Of a DNA stretch of 64,000 nucleotides, positions 23,655 to 33,998 are shown piece by piece; positions within the stretch are counted from its first letter, which is position 1; each line of letters starts with the position of its first letter. Below the pieces are notes generated by a model that had not been told where the DNA came from, made no database searches, and saw only the letters and a list, made by a program, of their open reading frames with translations. The position numbers and the translations under genes were made by a program. Origin of the DNA: Conchocele bisecta. Lineage: Eukaryota; Mollusca; Bivalvia; Lucinida; Thyasiridae. The stretch is from positions 32,746,791 through 32,810,790 of the forward strand of contig CM055272.1 in NCBI GenBank assembly GCA_029237695.1, read 5' to 3'.

Positions 23655-24292
23655 ACAACACTTTTTATACGACCGTTTTTATACGACCGTTTTTATATAA
23701 CGGTACGTATTATGTTTTACCGCGGGGCGGGCGGCGGACAGAAAAAGTGCATAGTTGTGTACACAACTCCTCTGAAACCGTTCAGTCGATCGATCTGAAA
23801 CTATACACACGTCTTTTACACATACTGAAGATGTGCACATTGGTGTTTTTATGCCGAAAAAATATCACCTTTTTAACTTAGCCATTTTTCTATACAATTC
23901 TATATAGGGTACAGAGTTTGTGTACACAACTCCTCTGAAACCGTTCAGTCGATCGATCTGAAACTATACACATGTCTTTTACACGTACTGAAGATGTGCA
24001 CCTTGGTGTTTTTATGCCGAAAAAATATCACTTTTTTAACTTAGCCATTTTGTCTACATTTTTCTATACAATTCTATATAGGGTACATAGTTTGTGTACA
24101 CAACTCCTCTGAAACCGTTCAGTCGATCGATCTGAAACTATACACATGTCTTCTACACATATTGAAGATGTGCACCTTCGTGTTTTTATGCCGTACAAAT
24201 ATTTTTAAACAAAAATATCACCTTTTTAACTTAGCCATTTTTTCTACATTTTTGTATCCACTTCTATATAATTTCTACTTTACACATCTCTG
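23655..24292 (+). mobile_element. Pearl-like tandem element, three units of 163-175 bp
   Basis: A head with repeated TACGACCGTTTTTA and a GC-rich GCGGGGCGGGCGGCGGAC block precedes three units. These begin TGTGTACACAACTCCTCTGA at 23756, 23919 and 24093. Each holds CCGTTCAGTCGATCGATCTG and GAAGATGTGCAC. The GATCGATC palindrome is conserved in all three. Confidence 0.65.
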
Positions 24293-24724
24293 CCTAAATT
24301 AGTATACATGTTTAGCACAATGAGATGAAGAAATATTGCTATAGAGTTTCAAATTATCATTAATGTTTATTGCCTTGGTGACAGCTTCACATTTCTGCAT
24401 CTTCGCTGTCTGACCCATCTTCGACGGGCGTATTTTGTGACTTGCGGCACTCTTGTTTTCATTTACAATATTTTTTTTCGTAAGTTCAGCACATATCTGG
24501 TTTATCAAAACTTTTGATGGTGGCAATTTTTTATGATGCTCACACACACACTCCTTTGTGTGACATTATTGTATTCGCTAACTTAATTTATAAGCAGAGC
24601 TGGCTGTGCCATTTCCGAGCTTAGGATTTTGAGGCCTTAGTTATCGGATTATATAGTCTGCTAACATCTGTATACTGAACAACTCCAAAACACTTATTTG
24701 TCTTTGTTTGCAATACATTTGTAT

Positions 24725-25807
24725 GGTATTCCGTTTAGGCCATCGTAATATCGCTATCGGGTCGATACTACGATAGCACGATGACGACAGTACCTTTAGT
24801 ACGATATTACGATGCTACGATGACGATAGTACACTATTGTATCGTGCTATCGCCTTCGGGATGGACATGCGCATTCGCGTCTGAGGTCATAATACAATTT
24901 CCATCAGCGACGTGAAAGTTATAAGGTTTTGCAAAGAAAGTTTAGTGAAACCATAAAACACGTAATTCGTAGTTTAAGATTGTCTATATAGCATTACAAT
25001 ATGTCCATTTGTTAGGAAGATTTTAAAAACATATAGTGGAAAAATAACGTCACATATTCCGTCACGTCGTGAATCGGTATAGGATCACGTGATTCCCGAA
25101 TGTTTCCGAAAGATTTACGACGTGACGTAATCTATGACGTCATTTTGACAGTAGATTTTTTTTCACATCTCCCTATCAAACGGACGGATTTTGACGATAT
25201 ATAACCCATCGTAAACAACGTATTACGTGTTTTATGGTTGCAGAACCATATAACTTTCACGATCGGGGGATGAACATATATAATTTAGTTTATTATGGCC
25301 TCAGACGCGAATGCGCATGTCCATCCGGAAGGCGATATTACGATGCTACGATGACGACAGTACGATGCTACTATGACGACAGTACGATGCTACGATGACG
25401 ACAGTAAGATATCACGACGGCACAATGACGATAGTACGATGCTACGATGACGATAGTACTATGCTACGATGACGATTATACGGTGCTACGATGATTATAG
25501 TACGATGCTACGATGACGATGCTGCGATGACGATACTACTATATTACTATATCACGATGGTATGATGACGATATTACGATGCTACGATGACAATATCACG
25601 ATGGTACGGTGATCGTCATCGTAGCATCGTGATATCGTAATATCGGTATCGTACTATCGTCATCGTAGTATCGTACTATTGCTATGGTAGCATTGTGATA
25701 TCGTACTATCGTCATTGTAGCACCGTACTATCTTCATCATAGTATAGTACTATCGTCATCGTAGTACCGACCCGATAGTGATATTATGATGGCCTAAACG
25801 GGACACC
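24725..25807. mobile_element. 1.08 kb foldback element with an asymmetric ACGATG minisatellite
   Basis: The left end GGTATTCCGTTTAGGCCATC and the right end GATGGCCTAAACGGGACACC are inverted. Going inward both arms share TATCGGGTCG.TACTACGAT, then an ACGATGCTACGATGACGATA minisatellite, then GGATGGACATGCGCATTCGC and AAACACGTAAT. They meet near 25085 around GAATCGGTATAGGATCACGTG with TGACGTCA-type motifs on both sides. The minisatellite is about 90 bp in the left arm (24765-24855) but about 425 bp in the right (25335-25760). There the repeat unit itself flips strand near 25610. No open frame of note is present. Confidence 0.8.
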
Positions 25808-26428
25808 GTGTATTTGTGGTTCTCGTACAATCGATCACATGCATCACAGTGTGGCTCTGGTTGTTGGCTAGAGCGGTCGGCCAACATTTGCAGTACAGGA
25901 CTCTGGTTATGATGCACTACCGACAAGTCTTCGTATTTATAAGCAGGAATACGTTAAAGGTGCCGACAGCTGTCAACAGTGGATTCACGCCCGTTTACGC
26001 AATATAAGCGAGACGCGATTCGCGTTTGAAGGCAAGTAGAAGCACTGTTCATTATTTCACAATCTTTGTTTTTAAACAATTCATTCTGATATGTGTATAT
26101 ATGCATATTTTGGTTCATTTACGCTATGTGCTTACAGAAAACGATGCTCCAAATGGTATTTCTTAAAAGCCCTGTGCCTCAGATATGGATGAAATGTGAC
26201 AAAAACAGTTGGTAATAAAGCATTTCACGGTAGATAATATATGTCTTGGTTTTCTGAATATATATAGGACCCTATGCGTCACCTGAAAAAAGAAAGTAAA
26301 AATAATAAAAAATGTTTTATTAGTGAAAAACAACTAGCGTTGCACACGCTAGATTTGCTCAATATAGCATTTATATTTCCCGATGATGCGGTCGCACTTA
26401 GTAGCCACGTGCCTGGCTTTGTGATAGC
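25808..26428. other. Intergenic DNA, nothing recognised
   Basis: No supported gene. A block near 26180-26230 (CAGATATGGATGAAATGTGA) has a diverged relative at about 35050. Confidence 0.35.
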
Positions 26429-26565
26429 GAATAGTAGGTTAGTGCCGTGAATGGGACAATATCTGGCAACGCCAAGGAAACGGGATGGGCAAGGCTCTGC
26501 CGAGCCCATCCCTTTTCCGTGCCGCGCCAGATATTGTTCCCATTCACGGCACTAACCTACTATTC
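26429..26565. repeat. Long hairpin MITE
   Basis: The left arm begins GAATAGTAGGTTAGTGCCGT and the right arm ends ACGGCACTAACCTACTATTC. The arms of about 65 bp carry TGAATGGGA.CAATATCTGG and GGGATGGGC, meeting at GGCTCTGCCGAGCC. It is similar in size and design to 10523-10685. Confidence 0.85.
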
Positions 26566-26761
26566 TATTTATCCCGTCAACAAGTATATGCCAAAAATAA
26601 CCCCAGCGCAACCTCAAAATTGGAAACGCAACCACATCACAACTTATATTGTAGGTACGCACACACAAAATAAGCCTATGACTTTTGGAAGTAAAATCTG
26701 CTTAATGTCACGGTAGTCTGGCATATTTCACCAACAACATTTTTAGACGTACATGTATTTT

Positions 26762-27400
26762 TATACCCACTTTTTTTGTAAAAAAAAATGGGTATATTGT
26801 TTTCGTCACGGGTGTCCGTCCGTCCGTACGTCCGTCCGTCCGTCCGCCGTACGTCCGTACGTCCGTCACGTTTCTTGTAACTCGAAAAACTTTTTCACCT
26901 TCATACCTACGCGCCTGATATTTGGTATGTAGCTTCGTTATCGTGTGCAGATGCGCAAAGTGAATTTGGATTTTTGATCCGACCCTCCATCATGGATTAT
27001 CTCCCCCTTTCGGACTCAGAATTTCCCATTTTTTCCTCGTAACTCGAAAAACTTTTTCACCTTCATACCTACGCGCCTGATATTTGGTATGTAGCTTCGT
27101 TATCATGTGCAGATGCGCAAAGTGAATTCAGATTTTTGATCCGACCCTCCATCATGGATTATCTCCCCCTTTCGGACTCAGAATTTCCCATTTTTTCCTT
27201 GTAACTCGAAAAACTTTTTCACCTTCATACCTACGCGCCTCATATTTGCTATGTAGCTTCGTTATCATGTGCAGATGCGCAAAGTGAATTCGGATTTTTC
27301 ATCCGACCCTCCATCATGGATTATCTCCCCCTTTCGGACTTAGCATTTGGGGAAAGTGGGTATATTGCGATGGCGCGCCATCGACTTTTTCTAGTTATAT
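26762..27400 (+). mobile_element. Pearl/BIV160-like element with three 162-bp units
   Basis: The left hairpin TATACCCAC...GTGGGTATA-type end leads to GTTTTCGTCACGGGTGTCCG, a (CCGT)n tract (26813-26872), and three units of exactly 162 bp beginning GTAACTCGAAAAACTTTTTC at 26877, 27039 and 27201. The right end is AAAGTGGGTATATTGCGATG with GGCGCGCCATCG. TACCCACTTT/AAAGTGGGTA is shared inverted between the two ends. Confidence 0.75.
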
Positions 27401-27565
27401 TTTAATAATGTCTACAATCATGCATATTAATGTGTATGTAATAATTACACAACTGTGTAAACACGTGTGTTCATGATATTTATGAGCTGCAACTTTCAAA
27501 CACACTAAGTAGATATATTACAATTAACAGCGTGTACACCCGGGGCGAATCCAGAATTTGAGGTT

Positions 27566-27600
27566 AGGGGGGTGGGGGGGGGGGGGGGGGGGGGGGTGGG
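27566..27600 (+). repeat. Poly-G tract (G-quadruplex prone)
   Basis: A run of about 33 G broken only by single T positions. It can form intramolecular G-quadruplexes, and its exact length is likely to be uncertain in any assembly. Confidence 0.8.
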
Positions 27601-27749
27601 TTGATGTTCAGTGTGGCTCCGGCAAATAGTGACGGAACATATTGCTGATTGGTATTACTGGATATGGTCAACGATTGAAATGTGACATCACTCTGCAATG
27701 GGGTATGTGTAATTTTGCATTTTCACACGTGTTTCCACTGGTCATGTTT

Positions 27750-28137
27750 GGTGGGTGGCAGGTAGGAGCATGCGATGGGTAATTTAAAGATCGGGGTTCA
27801 TCCTTGAGTTTCCGGAATCCCGACCGGAGACCAATTTTGGCCCTCACGTACGTCTGTGGCATTTTTGTATGGGACCGTTGAATCTGGAGTATTACGATTA
27901 TTCGTAATCCTATTACATTTAGGGGAAGGGGCCAAGTGAATTTGGTGTGGTATGGACCTGGCGCCAGGTCAGGCTGTTCTAATTTCAGGGCTGAATATAT
28001 TTTTTTCGACGCAAATATTCCGTTCGGATTTTGGGATTTCTACCCAATGCAGCAGGTTAAATACAGGATCGAACCCGTTGACCCGGCATTAAATGACCAT
28101 CTCTGGCCGTTAAACACCAATAAATAAACAAACAAAC
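27750..28137 (+). mobile_element. SINE-like repeat, family A, near full length
   Basis: It is colinear with 3100-3505 and runs to GGCCGTTAAACACCAATAAA with an AAAC tail. It ends immediately beside the recombinase pseudogene, whose 3' side it may have interrupted. Confidence 0.7.
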
Positions 28138-28159
28138 ATGGCTATGTTAGTCGTAGCAT

Positions 28160-28856
28160 TTGAGGGGTTGTTCTTTTGTGATTCTGGCGTGGCACCAACT
28201 TCAACAGCAGGACAATTAAGAGTCGTATTTCCCGTTGTTTTCCATGGGCATGCTTCAAGAATGAACTATTGCACTGGCTGGATTGGAACATCTTTCTGTC
28301 TGTACTCAGACATCGCACATTGTCAGGATCGACTGAATGTTCTAGTGACCAGATACCTGCATGATGTCCGTTGGTGCTACGCCAGAATTACGAAGTTGCT
28401 GCACCATATGTTTTCTGGCAGAATGATTTGTAATTCTTTTTGCTCCCCCCCCCCTCCCCCCTGTGCAGAAGAACCACTGTTCAGAGGCATTCGACACTGG
28501 TGTTGTACGATATAAAATGGATCGTCATCTTTGGAGAAGTGAGCTGACCGCTTGGCTGAATATAATTTCTATACGTGTAGTTCAATTGGATCTCTACTGT
28601 GAGTTCTTTAGCGGAGTGGCATAACTTCTTGGACGACTTTCCGCACATCTGCAACTTTTGCCCCAGTCCGCGTTTTAGTTCGCCTCTCTGTCAACTCGAT
28701 GACTCTTTCAAATGTTTTCACGTCAAGAAGGGTTTTCTTCATCGTGTTATTGTCTTCATTGACAATAATTTTGTTTACGTCTTCAGTTGACATATCACGA
28801 AATTCTTCATTATCAGTGTCATTAACAGATCTGTGTGCGGTTGAATTATTTGTTTA
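28160..28856 (-). pseudogene. DUF3504/KIAA1958-type tyrosine recombinase remnant (Crypton-like)
   Basis: Two pieces of one dead gene lie on the minus strand. The N-terminal piece (28856-28608) is open through DNEEFRDMSTEDVNK, MKKTLLDVKTFERVIE and AKVADVRKVV, matching the helical N-terminal domain of KIAA1958-like recombinases. The C-terminal piece (28445-28290) reads AKRITNHSARKHMVQQL and then SGVAPTDIMQVSGH. This is the H-x-x-R box and the following GH(K/R)NxQS segment of tyrosine recombinases. A TAG stop replaces the residue after SGH, NIQSI follows, and a frameshift lies before the region of the catalytic tyrosine. The catalytic centre between the pieces is missing or scrambled around a poly-C tract (28446-28460). 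The 125-codon + strand frame at 28138-28515 is the antisense shadow. Such genes belong to Crypton-type transposons or their domesticated relatives. Confidence 0.82.
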
Positions 28857-30151
28857 CAGCTTAATAATACAGTTATAATAACATCTGTATTTTGTGTCGA
28901 AAATACAATTGAAAGCTGTTGCATTGTTTTTATTTCTGAAAAACAATATCGAAGAAATCATTTTCCACTAACTTTCGATGTGATTTTCTGACCAGATACC
29001 AGTAATGGCACAGCTAAATACTGAAGGAAACATCAGCTGTGAGGTTCACGACCATGCGTTTATTGGTACCCAACAAATATAGATATTATAAAGTGAGGTG
29101 ATATTTTTAATACTTGCATAAAATGAAGATATCATTGAGGGGATGTACATGGAGTGAGATTTAAGAGAGACTTTTCGTGAGTGAGGATTTGAGAGACATG
29201 CAGACCAGCAATCATGGGTGGGTGCTTTGTAACTAGAGATATGCAGCTTATGACAACACACTGAGGAGCGGTGGTGTGGTGGGGGTAGTTGGACTACTAG
29301 AGAAACAGATCACACCCTTTACACCCAGTCATTATTTAAATTATAGTACATCTACACACACGTCAGCACTGATATCTACTGCTTCAACACCAACATGTTC
29401 ATTACTGCCACTAACACTAATGTAGTCCCCAAAGATGTCAAATGTTCCTGGATCTAAATAATCATGCATCTTTTGTTGCAGTACTTTCCAAACTCAAATA
29501 GAATTTATAAAAAGTACAGTTGAATTATTTTTCTTTTCATTTCAAGTTTTGTCATTTTTTGGCTTTTTCTATATTCTTGGTTTCAGAAGACTGCGAAATA
29601 CAATATATTGTGGTACTTGGAAGGTTGCCAATTAGTGCAGAAAAGAATGTAAGAAAAATGCTCTTAATTAGATAAATATTTCTTTGTTTTTTCTTTGTTT
29701 CTTGTACTTTTTTTAATTATCATTTTACATTATTTAATATGTAAATGCCAACTCTCAAACGACAGCGCTTTTCTCAAGCGTATCATTTGTTTACAAGACT
29801 TCACCTACATTTTAAAGGTTACTGTGTCAAAGTAGTTCTAAACCATTATTAGAACATATATTCATACGCAGTGATTAGGTCGTATTGACAGGATATCAAC
29901 AATGTTTCACGGCACCGTGTTTCACGGCACATACGCACTGTGTTGACGGGATAATATACAATACGTCACCGATAACATTAGTTCACGCGTTTTTAAATTT
30001 TTTATGATCAAGTTCGTATATCGTGTGTCAAAGTGTGTCATGTCCTAAACACCAAGTCTATTAAATTCCATGATGAATTTAACTTGCTTGTACCTAAAAC
30101 AAACACTAGTAGTGCCACAATTATTTCACCGATCTCGCGAGCAGTTCATGT
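28857..30151. other. AT-rich intergenic DNA, nothing recognised
   Basis: No supported gene or bounded repeat. A duplicated CGGCACCGTGTTTCACGGCAC sits near 29911-29931. Confidence 0.4.
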
Positions 30152-30448
30152 TGCCACTGACTACCGCTTTGCTGCAGATAAGAAATAAAGATAGACTCGG
30201 TTGAAATGCTTCTAAAGCTTTATTATAATATATGGTAAGCATTACGAACTTCTATATAATCACCATAAACACTGTACTACATATACTATATGTAAGCATA
30301 TTGTGTGTTAAGGTATTATAGTGTTTATGATGCTTACATAGAAATGTGTAATGTTGAAAATATGTTGTAATGAAGCATTTGAAGAGCTTCACGTGGGTTT
30401 ATCTTCGTGTCATATCTGCCAGTGCAGCAAAGCAGTAGTCAGTGATAA
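30152..30448. repeat. 300-bp imperfect foldback
   Basis: The outer arms CACTGACTACCGCTTTGCTG and CAGCAAAGCAGTAGTCAGTG pair almost perfectly. Inner arms share AAATGCTTC, GTAAGCAT and CATAAACACT with their complements. The centre is near 30290. Confidence 0.7.
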
Positions 30449-30599
30449 TAGTCCAGTCTAATTGGGGGTGAACCGTGCAGCTAATGGTAATACTAACGTT
30501 TGTTGATTGATGTTGTTAGCTGATGATGTTGATAATCGAAAACTAAATTATGATTCATCATTCAGTTTCGAATTACGGACACCTCAATATACCAATATC

Positions 30600-30816
30600 A
30601 ATATAAAAACGTTAGTAGTAGCCTAGGTCAAGGTTAGCCAAAATTTTCCCTCCCCACTACCTGACTATAAAAACGAATCGCTGAAAGCAGTTACGTCACT
30701 GCTAACGGGTTTGCCAGCAGATGACAAAACATTCGGCCGAGTTAGATTAAGCATGGAAACACGCTGACATTCAAATGCAATAAGTAGCCAACAAACGCAT
30801 GTTTATGAGTTATAAC
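30600..30816 (+). repeat. Diverged repeat with relative at 31540-31720
   Basis: Blocks such as GTTACGTCACTGCTAACGGG, GATTAAGCATGGAA and AACGCATGTTTATGA have colinear, diverged counterparts at 31540-31720 (ATTACATCACTGCTCTAGGG, AATTTAGCATGGAA, ATAAATGTTTATGA). Confidence 0.5.
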
Positions 30817-30869
30817 GACAGTCGCAACTGTTCCTTTGTCATTATGACAAAGGAACATTTGCGACTGTC
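30817..30869. repeat. Near-perfect hairpin
   Basis: The arms GACAGTCGCAACTGTTCCTT and AAGGAACATTTGCGACTGTC, plus TGTCAT/ATGACA, pair with one or two mismatches and almost no loop. Confidence 0.8.
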
Positions 30870-31018
30870 TTTATACAGTATCCATTGATATATCACAACT
30901 GTTTTTGTGGAATGCATTTCCGGAGGTACCATCTGAGATACAGCTACCTTAAAGGTACATGCCCACTCAGTAGGCACAACATGTTCCGTATATCAGAGAT
31001 ATAATCTGAGACATTTTC

Positions 31019-31190
31019 TGGCAAAATATACATTCATTCACCATTACCCCACATATTGATTAACATTGTTATACATTTTATATCAGACGTAAATTTCCAT
31101 ACTGATATCAGGGGCGATAACCGTGTTTCCTTAAACTGTTAACTGACATTACTATTTTTTCTCTGTATATACTTTTTGATGTGCAATGAA
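31019..31190 (+). repeat. Dispersed repeat shared with 12397-12575
   Basis: CTGGCAAAATATACATTCAT and CTGATATCAGGGGCGATAAC blocks are colinear with the sequence directly downstream of the 177-bp array at 12.4 kb. It is preceded by the GCCCACTCAGTAGGCAC block also seen at 17636. Confidence 0.6.
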
Positions 31191-32094
31191 AGGGAAATAC
31201 AAGTGGTATGTCCCTATGTGTGACCTGAAACAAGGAAGTGAACAAAAAATGTATTGAAAAAATAAACTACGCCTGTTTCGCTAATTATGGTATTCATAAT
31301 TCCCGCATATGCTCACGATTGTAGTCAAATGACAAACTGGTTTTGACTGAATCCTACGTCATCGACTAGGTCAGTGATACCATTCACTTCGAGCATCCTT
31401 AAATTCTGTTACTTTTGTTTACCATGCATCTGATGTTTAGGTATTACACTTTTTCTTTTCTGATGATTATAGACAAATGTACAATGCTGGAAGACATTGG
31501 AATAAACATGTTAAATAGTGTCAAGCGGTTGTGTCTTTGTATCTTATTTACATCAAAGGAGGTCAGTGGTAACTGTGAATCAACGAAAGGAATTACATCA
31601 CTGCTCTAGGGGTTTCCCTATAAATGATGCAATACAGCCAGGTTAAATTTAGCATGGAATTTTCTCGAAATGCGATCATTAGTCGACAAACATAAATGTT
31701 TATGAACAAGGACAAATACGAATGTATTCTTTGTACTAACCACTTTGCTGATTACAAACATTGTCCTGTCTGTTTTGTAATGAACCAGTATACGTCATAA
31801 ATGTTTTAGGTGGAAATCTCCCACACACTTGTTACTGAAATATCAATATGGTACGTAAAACACACGCCAGTGCAGTAGACCATCCGTTATAATGGTTATG
31901 CTTTTGCTTTCATTCGCGAGTGCATGTATTACACTGCGGCTTAGGGAAGTTGTAGATTTTCACAATTAAAACACATCGGCCGATGTCAAAGATATAATGT
32001 ACTGTTATACAAGGGTTGGTTTGTGTTAAATTTCAGCTGAAATGACCAGATGCATGGTTCTCTTCAATCTTCATTCGATATATAATTGCACCTA

Positions 32095-32360
32095 ACTAAA
32101 CATTCCATATCACACCCATGCGACCTTCATCTCCAAGGTCAAGGTCAAATTACTTAGAAATTTGCGTCCGTAAGATTTGCGTTAATGTTTTCTGGTACCC
32201 ATTATATCTACAACGGTAAGTCGGATTGACTTCAAACTTGATATACTCCATTATCATCATCCCTATTTTCATTTCATTCCACACCCATGCGACATTAATG
32301 TCCAAGGTCAAATTCCTTTAAATATTTACGTTAAAGTTTGTATGTGTCGGTCCAGGCGGT
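32095..32360 (+). repeat. Two diverged pearl-type units (about 170 bp)
   Basis: CACACCCATGCGAC followed by CCAAGGTCAAGGTCAAATT occurs near 32112 and again, diverged, near 32282. The 'CCAAGGTCAAGGTCA' core is shared in style with the 177-bp array. Confidence 0.5.
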
Positions 32361-32879
32361 GGCATACATGAGCCCCTGCTCACTTTCTCTCGTTTATTAA
32401 TCTGATTTTATATTAATTTTATGAAATCAAGGACCAATTATATACCTGACGTGCACACTGTTCCTAGACACTGTACCGTGCTATATGTAAATACACATGG
32501 GCCATATATACTCTCACGATGTGAAGCTTCACTGGAGTATTGTAATAGTATCTAAGCCAAAAATAGACTATAGTAGTGGGTATATATGGTATGTGTAGGG
32601 TGGTTAGCCAGGTAAAATTGACACACTGTGCCATTTTCTGTGAATGAGGCTATTTACAATGGTAATTTGTGTTTTTTTTACAGTTTGGTGTAATATGATA
32701 GCAGTCCGTTGTCTGGGTTTTTCTATGTATAATTTGTGAAATTGGCTGATGGCTGGAATGTACAAAGATGGCGCGGTTGGCCACTCCATGTGCCGTATAG
32801 GATACAGTAACGAGGCAGTTTTCACATATATGCTATGCATATATTCCATCACATTTACAAATCAATTATTTTTGAATCA

Positions 32880-33240
32880 GGCATAAAACGTCTCCTTAAT
32901 GAACATCTCCTTAATGTACGTCTCCTTTTTACCAATATATTATAGGAGGCCGTTTTTACTAGGGCCGTTTTGTCCAAATTCTTGGCAGACGTTTTGACTG
33001 AATAAATGCCGTTTTTACCTGCGACCGTTTGACCAGTTGCCGTTTTGACCTGCTCCCATTTTACCGATTATGTGATGCGCATGTGCTCGAACGGGCAGTG
33101 TGACGTCACGGCTACCTTGCTTATACCCCTCCCCCCCCCGCAAATTTAATACAGGATGGCGACATACAGGCGTTTGAAGCCAGTTAGAAATAAATAAATA
33201 ATATTGGCATATATCGTTGTTTTAGCGACGGTATCTACCG
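32880..33240 (+). promoter_or_regulatory. Possible promoter: full CRE upstream of a short ATG frame
   Basis: After a run of TGCCGTTTT/GACCGTTT repeats (32940-33060) there is a perfect CRE, TGACGTCA, at 33102-33109, a TTATACCC at about 33119, a C-tract, and then ATG at 33156 in good context (AGGATGGCG). The frame stops after 13 codons (MATYRRLKPVRNK). This could be a first exon or nothing. TGACGTCA also occurs inside foldbacks elsewhere in the window, so the motif alone is weak. Confidence 0.2.
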
Positions 33241-33800
33241 CGTTCGTGTTATTTCGATATGAATTATTGATTTAATATGAATCTAGCGGGTCCGTTCCTA
33301 TCCTTTAAGTAATCTATCAAAATGGTACAAATACAATTGTATCCTTATAAACAGGTCTAAGTGATGCTTATACCTACTAACAAAACAAAAATAGTTCATA
33401 TGGAAGAAAGTACTTGATCATTCACACTGGAAAATGAAATTCTTACTGCAAATGACATTGACAACATAATTGGTGTAATAGTCGATAATGAATAACATGG
33501 TCAGGCCACATTGACAACATTTACAAAAATGTTAATTCCAATGTGTGGCTTTTATCCAGGATAAACGAGTGTTTGCCCATCGACCCACTCATATATGACC
33601 TATATCCAACAGCATATACATTGGTGTAATATCGTTTAGAGTAGGACATCACAAATTAATATCGATATAATATTTTGTCTGCAAAAAACGAGCATGTAAA
33701 GTAATGCTGGGCTGTAATGTGGAGAATACGTTAGTAAGCATGCAATTATTAAAAAAGGCAAACAGTATTTGGACGATTACATCTAAAAAAAAGCAAGCTA

Positions 33801-33998
33801 ATGTTCAAAGTAAAGTATTCAATTTGGACACAACAATTTAGATACTCCATCTTATATGAAATGTTCATACCAGTACTCAGATCTGAAACGGTTAATAAAT
33901 ATATTCTTCCTCGACCGAACAAAGACATACTCCGAGACAGTGTTACCTACTCATTTGCTATCGTCCGGAACAGATTACATAGTGAACTAAAGATCTAA
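33801..33998 (+). pseudogene. C-terminal tail of a LINE-type reverse transcriptase protein (fragment)
   Basis: The last part of this frame reads LRSETVNKY, then LPRPNKDILRDSVTYSF and a terminal RNRLHSELK. It matches the conserved region downstream of the reverse-transcriptase domain in many non-LTR retrotransposons (pattern: R-rich, LPRPN..., S-x-Y-S-F/G, W-N-x-LP-x-x-I/K). The usual W and P of that motif are replaced (RNRLHSE). The sequence upstream does not continue the family, so this is a short decayed fragment. Recognition is by motif memory only and is moderate. Confidence 0.45.

Noticed and set aside
26877..27360. CRISPR-like array (three regular repeats)
   Set aside because: The 162-bp units are contiguous, without spacers, in eukaryotic DNA with pearl-type ends.
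28138..28515. 125-codon + strand frame
   Set aside because: It lies antisense to the recognisable tyrosine-recombinase remnant and is its shadow.
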